DNA from: Candidatus Coatesiibacteriota bacterium
Lineage (GTDB): Bacteria > JAFGND01
Direction of reading: 5' to 3'
NCBI GenBank assembly: GCA_016927185.1
Contig: JAFGND010000071.1
Location: 1 to 64,000 of the forward strand
Length of the DNA: 64,000 nt
Every line of letters begins with the position of its first letter. Position 1 is the stretch's first letter. The notes below the pieces were generated by a model that was not told the DNA's origin, did no database searches, and was given only the letters and a program-made list of their open reading frames with translations. Both the position numbers and the translations under genes were made by a program. Shown here piece by piece: positions 44,053 to 52,033 of this stretch.

Positions 44053-44889
44053 ATGAAGTGTTTTTTTTTATTTCTTTCCGTCTTTTTATTTTCCTGCAGT
44101 TTCAATAAAACTAAAAAGAATGCAAAACCTGTTCCAAAAGCAGTCATTAATAAATCCAATGGGGATAGAGTAAATGAAAACAATCTGTACTCTATACCTG
44201 ATGGATTAAGTGAAGATGCAAGAAATGGAATCAAGAGAAATATTGTATACTTGATTTTCACAGGCAAGATAAATGAAACAAGCAAGTCTTCAATCATAAA
44301 AGGTATGAAAGAAGTGAAAGCGATTTCAAAGAAGACTTTATTCTTTAAGGAGAGTGCTTATTTAAACAAACTTGCGGTAAAATGGCAAAAAGAATGCATG
44401 ATAAAAAGAGATATCGGTTTTGGCAAGCAGGTGAATTATCCCAAGATGCTAGCAAGATTGAATTATACAATGAGATATTATCCTTCATCATATGCTATTC
44501 TGATAGTAGACAGTGATTTGACAAGCTATCCAGAAGACTATAATAACTTTGTCTATGGTGTTTCAAGTTATCCCAGAATAATTATTTCCACCAGAAGGCA
44601 GGAGAAAAATGATTTGAAGCATGTTGTAATGCATGAATTTTTCCATTCACTTGGTTTGGTTGGAAGAAAATTTGACAATGATAGCGGAAATGAATACAGA
44701 AACAATCATTGTGCATATAAAGGAAGAGTCTGCCTCATGAATCAGGTTGATGTTGAAGGATGCTTAAGTGGCAGTGAACATTCAAGACTGCTTAGTCTTG
44801 AAAGAGATATTCTCTGTCCTTCTTGTCAGCAGGAATTAGAGTATATATGTAAATACTTCAAAAATTTAAAAGGCTATAATTTCTGGTAA
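44053..44889 (+). CDS. Archaemetzincin-like Zn-peptidase lipoprotein
   Basis: 278 residues from ATG 44053; a TTG at 44032 has no site. Lipobox FLFSC (Cys15). Catalytic motif H194-E-F-F-H198-S-L-G201. Then H219-C220-x6-C227-L-M229 and C255-P-S-C258 follow the archaemetzincin order (HExxHxxG...C..C.M...CxxC), but spacing differs: about 18 residues separate G201 from H219, whereas the third ligand is normally three residues after Gly. G204 is at that normal place. An outer-membrane- or periplasm-anchored metallopeptidase is likely; substrate unknown. Confidence 0.7.
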   Translation: MKCFFLFLSVFLFSCSFNKTKKNAKPVPKAVINKSNGDRVNENNLYSIPDGLSEDARNGIKRNIVYLIFTGKINETSKSSIIKGMKEVKAISKKTLFFKESAYLNKLAVKWQKECMIKRDIGFGKQVNYPKMLARLNYTMRYYPSSYAILIVDSDLTSYPEDYNNFVYGVSSYPRIIISTRRQEKNDLKHVVMHEFFHSLGLVGRKFDNDSGNEYRNNHCAYKGRVCLMNQVDVEGCLSGSEHSRLLSLERDILCPSCQQELEYICKYFKNLKGYNFW

Positions 44890-44895
44890 TATATT

Positions 44896-46008
44896 TCATA
44901 TATACCTTATGAACATTTTTGCTTTATCTATAAGGGATCTTTTTGCATGACTGAAGAATAAACAGGTGCGTTCACATTTTCTTATATCTTCCCTTGTTTT
45001 CTTTGCTTTTTCACTTGTCCATATTTCCTTTGGGGAAGCAGTTTTCAAGTTGCCTATTGGTTCAAACGCAACAGTATTAACGCATGTATGAACATCGCCG
45101 TTTGGAACAATCATGAAATTCTGGACACCTGCCTGACATTTCTGGGCAATTCGTATGGTTGGATTATGGAAATACTCCTTTATTATTTCCAAAGCTCCTG
45201 GCTCATTGAGGATCGGTGCTCCTTCTTTTTTCATAGCAATCAGTTCATCACACAATATATCAATTTTGTTTAGATCCTTGACTTGATTTTCACTGTATGT
45301 TTTGATCCATTTTTCGAAATCCACTGGAAGTGTTTCCCCTGGAGGTGGTACTGGATTCAAAATAGGGGCATAGTCAAGAGGCTGAATAATTACTCCAGTT
45401 AATCCCCAGTCTTTTATCCAGTTAACTATGGGTATTATCTCATCAATATTCTTTTCCATAATAATAGTCCTGATAACAATTTTCATGTCAGGTTTGCAAT
45501 ATTTCTTAAGATTTGCGATGCCAGCCATTGCTTTGTCAAACATGCCAGGACAACCTCTGGCATATTCATGTGTTTCTGCCTTGATGCCATCAATGCTTAT
45601 GCCTACGGAAAATAAATCAAGTTTTGATAGTTCTTTTGCTATTTCCTCTGTAATAAGACTTGCATTAGTAGTAATTCCTGACATTATCCCAAGTTTTCTT
45701 GCATGTGCCAATATATCAATAAAGTCATTTCTTAGAAATGGTTCCCCTCCAAGAAAATTCATCCTGAAGGTGCCCAGCCAGCTTCTCAATTGAGACAGAA
45801 TTCTTTGCCAGTCTTCAAGAGAAAGTATTTCGCGTTTACCATAGTATGGATGAAAACAAAAATAGCATTTGAAGTTGCATTGCCAGTTCACCAAAGCACA
45901 TACGAGAGAAGGTTTGCATGAACCTAATCCACTCATTAATACCCACTGCTGGGATAAATGAACAAAGAGATATGAACTGGCAAGTTTGATTTTATCTATT
46001 TTATTCAA
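44896..46008 (-). CDS. Radical SAM protein with SPASM-like C-terminal cysteines
   Basis: 370 residues, TTG start after AGGAGG. The 4Fe-4S-SAM motif is C44-x3-C48-x2-C51 (QCNFKCYFCF). The radical SAM barrel includes MNFLGGEPFLR, GITTNASLI and SVGISIDGI. The C-terminal part has CQAG...NGDVHTC...CERTC, like auxiliary cluster ligands of SPASM/twitch domains. Relatives modify peptides or act in cofactor or lipid maturation. No small precursor peptide or cofactor gene was seen nearby, so the substrate is unknown. Confidence 0.82.
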   Translation of the reverse strand: MNKIDKIKLASSYLFVHLSQQWVLMSGLGSCKPSLVCALVNWQCNFKCYFCFHPYYGKREILSLEDWQRILSQLRSWLGTFRMNFLGGEPFLRNDFIDILAHARKLGIMSGITTNASLITEEIAKELSKLDLFSVGISIDGIKAETHEYARGCPGMFDKAMAGIANLKKYCKPDMKIVIRTIIMEKNIDEIIPIVNWIKDWGLTGVIIQPLDYAPILNPVPPPGETLPVDFEKWIKTYSENQVKDLNKIDILCDELIAMKKEGAPILNEPGALEIIKEYFHNPTIRIAQKCQAGVQNFMIVPNGDVHTCVNTVAFEPIGNLKTASPKEIWTSEKAKKTREDIRKCERTCLFFSHAKRSLIDKAKMFIRYI

Positions 46009-46159
46009 CAGAACCTCCTGATAACAAAAATGACATATAAATGTTAGTGTTTACTGTTGAGGAAAATGGTCTATTTTTGACAAGTAAAAAAAACAAAAGT
46101 AATATTACAAAGCATTTTGGGGTCTCTTGGGATTAACTGGCAAAATTCAGAATAATAAA

Positions 46160-46181
46160 TTGTATACATTTTGTATGCATT
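46160..46181. repeat. Tandem 11-bp direct repeat, operator-like
   Basis: TTGTATACATT and TTGTATGCATT (one difference) are adjacent, and each contains a near-palindromic TGTATxCA core. They lie 120-141 bp before the start at 46301, upstream of the promoter-like site. Could be a regulator-binding site. Confidence 0.4.
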
Positions 46182-46235
46182 CAATAACATGAAATCTTTA
46201 TGAAATTAGAATATTGTTCTAAATGTAAGTTTCGA

Positions 46236-46266
46236 TTGACATATAAACACATAAATGAGATATAGT
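46236..46266 (+). promoter_or_regulatory. Promoter candidate for PQQ-propeller/mlaD/manC
   Basis: TTGACA (46236-46241) and TATAGT (46261-46266) are separated by 19 bp, longer than ideal. It lies 35 bp before the start codon at 46301 and is the only good -35 in this 292-bp gap. Confidence 0.4.
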
Positions 46267-46300
46267 CAATATGTAAGATTTGTGTTTGAAGAGGCGGGGT

Positions 46301-47371
46301 ATGAAGTTCTATTTAATATTGATAATTTTAATATCACAAGAGCTTTATGGTGACATCAAGGTAGTATGGAAAAACTCTTTCTCTAACACATTTTCAACAT
46401 CAGCAATTGCTGTCACTTTAACAGGATTATATGTTGGTACTGGAGAGGATGGACTAGTCTGTCTGAGTGCAACTGGTGCAAAACAATGGAATTACTCAAG
46501 TGTAAAAGAGCCAATTGAAACAGCTCCTCTGGTTTTAGGTGATAATATAGTATTTGGAAGCAAAAATGGAAATCTTTATTGCATAAACCTGAAAGGAAAA
46601 CAAAAATGGGTTTTCAATGCAGTTAGTGACATAGATTCTTCACCTGCATCAGATGGGAAAGTAGTTGTCTTCGGTACAAAAAATGGAGAAATATATTGTA
46701 TTGATTTGGCTTCAGGGGATAAGAAGTGGGTTTTCATTACAAAAGGGAAGATATCAGCAGCTCCCTTGATAGTTATTGATGCAGCTTATTGTGGGAGTTC
46801 AGATAATAATATGTATAGAATAAATCTTGAAGATGGAAAACAGATATGGTCTTTTGCATCAGGAAAGCCTATTTACACGACACCATTAATATTGAACGAA
46901 TTCATTTTTTTCGGTAGTGATGATTATATTTTTTATGCCCTTGATGCCTGGAGTGGTCAACTCAAATGGAAATTCCAGGCTGATTCCTATCTGCAATCAT
47001 CACCAGTTACTGATGGCAAGCTCATTTATTTCGGAAGCTACAAGGGGAAGGTTTTTGCTCTTGAGCCTGCTACAGGTAATAAGAAATGGGAGTATCAGGG
47101 AAATGGCTGGATAAAGGGGAGTCCTGTTCTTACTAACAGTTCCCTGGTTATTGGAACTTATGGTGGTGATCTTCTTCAGATTTCACCACAAGATGGCAAG
47201 CTGATTGAAAGCTTCAAAATTGGCGAACCTCTCCAGGGTTCTCCTGTTGCTTTAGGAGATGATGTTTTTCTGATAACTGACACTGGGAATGTAATGTGTA
47301 TAAATATTCCAGGTTTATCTGCAAGCTGGCAGATGTTCAGGAAAGATGCAACAAGATCAGGAACTCTATAA
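46301..47371 (+). CDS. Exported PQQ-like beta-propeller protein (BamB-like repeats)
   Basis: 356 residues from ATG 46301, after GAGGCGGGG. The signal peptide is about 17 residues (LILIILISQELYG|DI). Seven repeats of about 40 residues follow the pattern xxYCIDLxSGxKKWVF (GLVCLSATGAKQWNY; NLYCINLKGKQKWVF; EIYCIDLASGDKKWVF; NMYRINLEDGKQIWSF; IFYALDAWSGQLKWKF; KVFALEPATGNKKWEY; DLLQISPQDGKLIESF). This is a full seven-bladed propeller. BamB function is possible but not shown, as no bam gene is adjacent. Followed after 6 nt by the mce gene. Confidence 0.85.
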   Translation: MKFYLILIILISQELYGDIKVVWKNSFSNTFSTSAIAVTLTGLYVGTGEDGLVCLSATGAKQWNYSSVKEPIETAPLVLGDNIVFGSKNGNLYCINLKGKQKWVFNAVSDIDSSPASDGKVVVFGTKNGEIYCIDLASGDKKWVFITKGKISAAPLIVIDAAYCGSSDNNMYRINLEDGKQIWSFASGKPIYTTPLILNEFIFFGSDDYIFYALDAWSGQLKWKFQADSYLQSSPVTDGKLIYFGSYKGKVFALEPATGNKKWEYQGNGWIKGSPVLTNSSLVIGTYGGDLLQISPQDGKLIESFKIGEPLQGSPVALGDDVFLITDTGNVMCINIPGLSASWQMFRKDATRSGTL

Positions 47372-47377
47372 ATCCTT

Positions 47378-48244
47378 ATGAGATATGAATTAAAAGTTGG
47401 TTATTTTCTTGTTTTTGGCATAGTAATCCTTGTATTAAGCTATTTTATTCTTGGTAGCTTTGATCTAATAAAGAGTGGAACATCTTTCAAACTCAAATTC
47501 AATGATCTGACTGGACTTTCAAGATCAAGTGTTCTTGAGTTGAAGGGAGTGAAAGTAGGTAAAATTAGAGACATTTACCTGGACAAGGAAGGAACTGGAG
47601 TTGTAGATGTCTGGATTGAAGGAAGATACAAACTTCCCAGAGATTCACAATTTTTCATTAAAGATTTGGGAATTATGGGTGAGAAGTATATAATGGTTTA
47701 TCCAGGAAAAGATACTTTATTTATAAAAAAAGGTGATGTTATAAACGGAGAACTTACTCCAAGTTTTCAAGATATTTCGAAAAAAGCGAATGCAATAGGG
47801 GATACTGCACAAGTGATTATTAACAGAATAAAGGATTCTATAGATCCAGAAACTATTTCCAGCCTCAGAACTTCTATGGTTAGCTTACAAAAAATGGTTG
47901 AAAATCTTAATGATCTTGTCGGAAAAAATCAGAAGAGGATAGACAATACATTTGTAAATATTCAGAAAAGCTCACAAAATATACAGAGACTTTCAAATCA
48001 AAATCCAGAGCAAATAGCACATACTTTGAGTGAATTGAATAAAGCTTCAAGAAATCTTTCCTATCTTTCAAGCGATTTAAGAGTAACTGTAAAGCAGATT
48101 AATCTGCTTCTTCTCAAGATAGACAGTAGGGAAGGGACTATTGGCAAACTTATAAATGATCCAAGTTTATATAACAATCTTAATAGTTTGTTGATTGACA
48201 TGAAGCAGAATCCCAAACGTTATATTAATGTTAGAGTTTTCTAA
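47378..48244 (+). CDS. MCE/MlaD-family lipid transport substrate-binding protein
   Basis: 288 residues. One N-terminal TM helix (about 8-26, YFLVFGIVILVLSYFILG) is followed by an MCE domain (35-115, LTGLSRSSVLELKGVKVGKI ... LGIMGEKYIMVYPG) and a coiled-coil/helical tail (about 150-260). Family members form periplasmic hexamers that shuttle phospholipids between inner and outer membranes with an MlaE permease and an MlaF ATPase. Neither mlaE nor mlaF is present in the window. The gene is co-directional with the propeller gene and manC. Confidence 0.9.
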   Translation: MRYELKVGYFLVFGIVILVLSYFILGSFDLIKSGTSFKLKFNDLTGLSRSSVLELKGVKVGKIRDIYLDKEGTGVVDVWIEGRYKLPRDSQFFIKDLGIMGEKYIMVYPGKDTLFIKKGDVINGELTPSFQDISKKANAIGDTAQVIINRIKDSIDPETISSLRTSMVSLQKMVENLNDLVGKNQKRIDNTFVNIQKSSQNIQRLSNQNPEQIAHTLSELNKASRNLSYLSSDLRVTVKQINLLLLKIDSREGTIGKLINDPSLYNNLNSLLIDMKQNPKRYINVRVF

Positions 48245-48253
48245 GGAGAACGA

Positions 48254-49342
48254 ATGAATAAATCTAATACCCATATTGTAATTATCGCGGGTGGAAAAGG
48301 GCAGAGATTTTGGCCGTTATCAAGACAAAGGAATCCCAAGCAATTGCTTCCTTTAGGAGGAAAAAATACTCTCTTGGAGCAGACAATAGAAAGAGTCTGG
48401 GATTGGGTGAAGGAGGAGAATATATGGATTATCGCAAATAATACGATAATCAGAAGAATAAAGGAAATATTAGGAGAAACAAGGATTAATATTCTATCTG
48501 AAACCATTGGCAGAGATACAGCTGCAGCAATTGGTTTTGCTTCATGCTACATAAAAAAGAGAAATCCAGATGCAGTTATTGCTGTGTTGCCTTCGGATCA
48601 TTATATAAATGACAGAATAAAATACCTGAAAACACTTGAGAAAGCAGTAGAACAAAGTGAAAAAGGTAAACTTACGATGATTGGTTTCAAACCGACATTT
48701 GCTGCAACTCAATATGGTTATTTGAAACGTGGTGAAGCAATTTCAGAGAATATCTACAAGCTGAAGCAGTTTTGTGAGAAACCAACTGCTGTTGTAGCAA
48801 GACAATTTCTTGAAACAGGTGAATATTACTGGAATAGCGGGATTTTCATATGGTCAGTAGATCTGATAATGAGATTATACAAGGACTTATTGCCTGATTT
48901 ATACAATCATCTTGCTGAGTTTGAAACTACTATAGGAACAAAAGATGAACAGAATGCTATTGATAAATTATATAACAGCAAATTCAAGAATCAGAGCGTG
49001 GATTTCGGAATTATGGAACCAGCTATTCTTGGAGATCCTGAACTTTCTTATCTTATTGAGGCTGATTTTAGCTGGAATGATGTAGGAAACTGGACAGCTC
49101 TGGAATGCCTTATCAAACCAGATTTTTCTGGCAATATCATTCATGGCAAGTTTATAGGAATAAACTCAAGAGAAAACATAGTATGGGGAAACTATGGTAA
49201 ATTGATAGCGGGATTAGGACTTGAAAATATAGTAATAATTGATACAGAAGATGCATTACTTGTAGCGAATAAAAATGAACTGGAACAAATCAAGAATTTG
49301 CATAAGAAAATTGATGAAGAGGGTTGGACTGATTATCTATAA
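48254..49342 (+). CDS. manC: Mannose-1-phosphate guanylyltransferase
   Basis: 362 residues. The nucleotidyltransferase signature IIAGGKGQRFWPLSRQRNPK starts the protein; VLPSDHYI, LKQFCEKP and YYWNSGIFIW follow. The VDFGIMEP and DFSWNDVGNW blocks are standard for GDP-mannose pyrophosphorylases. There is no C-terminal isomerase domain, so it is the monofunctional type. Product GDP-mannose would feed the Dpm1-like and other glycosyltransferases here. The last 6 nt overlap the convergent asnB stop. Confidence 0.93.
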   Translation: MNKSNTHIVIIAGGKGQRFWPLSRQRNPKQLLPLGGKNTLLEQTIERVWDWVKEENIWIIANNTIIRRIKEILGETRINILSETIGRDTAAAIGFASCYIKKRNPDAVIAVLPSDHYINDRIKYLKTLEKAVEQSEKGKLTMIGFKPTFAATQYGYLKRGEAISENIYKLKQFCEKPTAVVARQFLETGEYYWNSGIFIWSVDLIMRLYKDLLPDLYNHLAEFETTIGTKDEQNAIDKLYNSKFKNQSVDFGIMEPAILGDPELSYLIEADFSWNDVGNWTALECLIKPDFSGNIIHGKFIGINSRENIVWGNYGKLIAGLGLENIVIIDTEDALLVANKNELEQIKNLHKKIDEEGWTDYL

Positions 49343-51184
49343 TCCGTTATAATAAAGAAAGGATTCAATAATAAAAAGATTCCATAAAAGATATGGATTA
49401 TTGTCTCCTTTCATAAATCTGTCTTTTATATTAACAACTGATTTAGTATTCCAGAAGCCTCTTTGTTCGATATTTCTGTCTGACATGATTTCTGTAAGTT
49501 GTGTATGCAATGTCTTCTTCAACCATTTATCTAGCGGAAACAAGAAACCAGTCTTGGCAGTTCTGGATACTCTGGAAGGCAAATATTTTTCTGCAATCTT
49601 CCTTAAAGCATATTTATTGGTGTTACCTTTCTGTTTAAGGTAAGAAGGCATTTGAAATGAGTATCTCACCAAATCTAGATCGAGATATGGAACCCTTATT
49701 TCAAGACTATTTGACATGCTGAGTATATCAGCATCTCTCAATAAAATATTAAGCAAATCGAGTTTTACTTGCAAGTAAACCATCAATGTAAAAGGATCAT
49801 CATAACTGACACTGCCTAGAATCTTATCAAAATACTCTGATGGATTAATTTGGGGATTTCCTGGAATCAGGTTATTTGCTTCCTGGAATGAAAATAGCAT
49901 TTTGTAGCTCAGAAATCTGCTTTTAAAATCCCTTCCATTTTGCCAGAGTTTGGATATCATAAAAGCTCTTCCAGGCATTATTTTAGATAGAAATTGAATA
50001 ATCCTTCTTTTTATTGTGTCTGGAAAATATTGCCCATAAGCAAGAAAGGGATTTGGCTTAGCAATTGATGTAAACCAATCATATCCACCAAATAGCTCAT
50101 CAGCTCCTGTTCCTGACAGAGAAACAGTAAACAGGTTTCTGGAAAACCTATACAAGAAATATTGCTGAAAACCATCCCCGGAAGGCATGTCATAAATTGT
50201 CATAAGTCTTTTGAAGTTTTCAGTAAGCATCTCATCAGTTAGTATTTCAGAGTGATGATTAGTAGACAAATACTCAGCAACAAAGGAAGCTTTCCTGCTT
50301 TCATCAAGATTTCTTTCTTCAAATCCAAGTGTACAAGTAAGGAGTTTTTCCTTTCTATTTTTCTGCATTATTGAACAGATAAGTGCTGAATCAAGTCCTC
50401 CACTAATGAATGAACCAAGAGGAACTTCACCAATCTCTTGTTTTTTTATTGTATTAATAAGCAATTCTTCCAAATTTTCAATCCACTCATTATTTTCTCT
50501 AGCATTATAGAAGTTCTGATCCGGAAACCTGAAATATCTTGCTTCTTTGATGCCATCTGAGTCAATAATCATGCATGTTCCTGGTTCAAGGGAATAAATC
50601 CCCTTGAACATAGTATATGGATGAGGGAAAAATCTGAATGACAAGAACAGCCTTAAATTATCAATATCAACACTAACAGGAAGATCATTCACCTGTCTCA
50701 GACTCTTTATTTCTGAGGCAAAAAAAACATTCTTGTCTTTAATTGCATAATAAAGAGGTTTTATACCTATTGGATCTCTTCCGAGGAATAGTTTCTTTTC
50801 TTTAGTATCCCATATTGAGAAGGCAAACATCCCATTTAATGAAGATAATCCATCAAGACCTCTATGAATGAATTGATTGAGGAGAACTTCAGTATCACTA
50901 TCAGTATGGAAAATAATTCTTTCCTTTATAAGTTCATTTCTTAATTCCCTGTAGTTATATATTTCCCCATTGTATACTATAACCCATCTTCCATCTTTCG
51001 ATATTATTGGCTGATGACCTCCCTTAATATCGATAATACTGAGTCTTCTGTTTGCAACTGAAATTCCTGGATCATTAAAATAGCCAACATCATCGGGTCC
51101 TCTATGAATGATAGCTGAAGACATCTTTTCAACCATTCTTTCCCTGTTTTCATATTGACCATATATCCCGCAAATACCACACAT
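49337..51184 (-). CDS. asnB: Asparagine synthase (glutamine-hydrolysing), AsnB type
   Basis: 615 residues from the ATG at 51184, chosen because the N-terminal nucleophile must be Cys2 (MCGICGIYG); an upstream start would block it. GATase II domain: RGPDDVGYF, NGEIYNYRELR. Synthetase domain: PLGSFISGGLDSALI (ATP loop SGGxDS), LSGTGADELFGGYDW, EIRVPYLDLDLVRY and RTAKTGFLFPLDKW. Makes Asn from Asp and Gln; some relatives amidate glycan or peptidoglycan-related acids, and its place in a sugar region leaves that possible. Confidence 0.93.
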   Translation of the reverse strand: MCGICGIYGQYENRERMVEKMSSAIIHRGPDDVGYFNDPGISVANRRLSIIDIKGGHQPIISKDGRWVIVYNGEIYNYRELRNELIKERIIFHTDSDTEVLLNQFIHRGLDGLSSLNGMFAFSIWDTKEKKLFLGRDPIGIKPLYYAIKDKNVFFASEIKSLRQVNDLPVSVDIDNLRLFLSFRFFPHPYTMFKGIYSLEPGTCMIIDSDGIKEARYFRFPDQNFYNARENNEWIENLEELLINTIKKQEIGEVPLGSFISGGLDSALICSIMQKNRKEKLLTCTLGFEERNLDESRKASFVAEYLSTNHHSEILTDEMLTENFKRLMTIYDMPSGDGFQQYFLYRFSRNLFTVSLSGTGADELFGGYDWFTSIAKPNPFLAYGQYFPDTIKRRIIQFLSKIMPGRAFMISKLWQNGRDFKSRFLSYKMLFSFQEANNLIPGNPQINPSEYFDKILGSVSYDDPFTLMVYLQVKLDLLNILLRDADILSMSNSLEIRVPYLDLDLVRYSFQMPSYLKQKGNTNKYALRKIAEKYLPSRVSRTAKTGFLFPLDKWLKKTLHTQLTEIMSDRNIEQRGFWNTKSVVNIKDRFMKGDNNPYLLWNLFIIESFLYYNGL

Positions 51185-51205
51185 AATGCATTCCAAGAAA
51201 AAACA

Positions 51206-51227
51206 ATGCTTGATTTCAGTCAAGCAT
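51206..51227. repeat. 8-6-8 inverted repeat between asnB and bioY
   Basis: ATGCTTGA (51206-51213), TTTCAG, TCAAGCAT (51220-51227) form a perfect dyad in the divergent promoter region. It resembles a transcription-factor operator. It matches no BirA, BioR or BioQ consensus that I recognise. Confidence 0.5.
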
Positions 51228-51292
51228 CATGGATTTATATTGTCATGAAAGTACATATATAGAAAAAGGTTATAAACAAAAGAGGAGAAAAG

Positions 51293-51916
51293 ATGAAGGA
51301 AGTTGATATTCTCTATGATGGAAATATCCTGCACCTTGAAAAAAACAAAAAAATAGTATACTGCGTGATTTTTTCATTGCTTACAGGAGTTTCATCTAAT
51401 TTCAAGATTTATATACCTGGACTTGTGGTTCCAATAACATTGCAGACAATGATTGTATTATTATCAGGAGTATATCTTGGAAGATTTTATGGAGGACTAA
51501 GTCAATTATTCTATATATTACTGGGAATATCAGGATTGCCACTTTTCGCTACTCAATATAGTGGTTTGGCTAACCTCGCTGGTCCTACTGGAGGTTATTT
51601 GATTGGATTTGTTTTTGCATCATTCCTTGTTGGAAACTTCATAGATAATTATCCTGACATATCCTTCAAAAAGCTTATACTAATTTTCGGAGCTGCGAAT
51701 TTTTTCATAATACATTTGCTTGGATTATTACAGCTAAGCCTCTGGTACAGATTAAACATGAATCTGGATTTGAATATAATTGAGATTTTAAAAATGGGAA
51801 GTATACCTTTCATTCCAGGAGATATTATCAAGATATTTTTTGCAATCTTATTAGCTATTCCTGTAATAAAAAAAAGATACAATCTGACTAAAGTGAATAA
51901 GTCATCTACCAAGTGA
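51293..51916 (+). CDS. bioY: BioY-family biotin transporter
   Basis: 207 residues, ATG after AGAGGAGAAAAG. The BioY core is clear: IPGLVVPITLQTMIVLLSGVYLG (quoted to ITLQT), LLGISGLPLF and GPTGGYLIGF, with about six TM helices. BioY is the substrate-binding S component of biotin ECF transporters and can also work alone. No EcfA/EcfT or biotin-synthesis gene is in the window. It is divergent from asnB across the inverted repeat. Confidence 0.9.
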   Translation: MKEVDILYDGNILHLEKNKKIVYCVIFSLLTGVSSNFKIYIPGLVVPITLQTMIVLLSGVYLGRFYGGLSQLFYILLGISGLPLFATQYSGLANLAGPTGGYLIGFVFASFLVGNFIDNYPDISFKKLILIFGAANFFIIHLLGLLQLSLWYRLNMNLDLNIIEILKMGSIPFIPGDIIKIFFAILLAIPVIKKRYNLTKVNKSSTK

Positions 51917-52033
51917 TAGTGAAGGAATGCTTATATTTTCAAATTCCTTGACAGAATATTGGTCTAATTAGCCCTCTAATCTAACACTTGATATAAAGAT
52001 TCCCTTAGCTTCATTGGAGTGATTGAATTATAA

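Noticed and set aside
51228-51292. A biotin- or cofactor-responsive riboswitch before bioY
   Set aside because: The leader is short and shows no conserved riboswitch core; only the inverted repeat stands out.
51917-52033. Promoter at TTGACA 51948 for the ABC exporter genes
   Set aside because: No acceptable -10 box lies 16-18 bp downstream.
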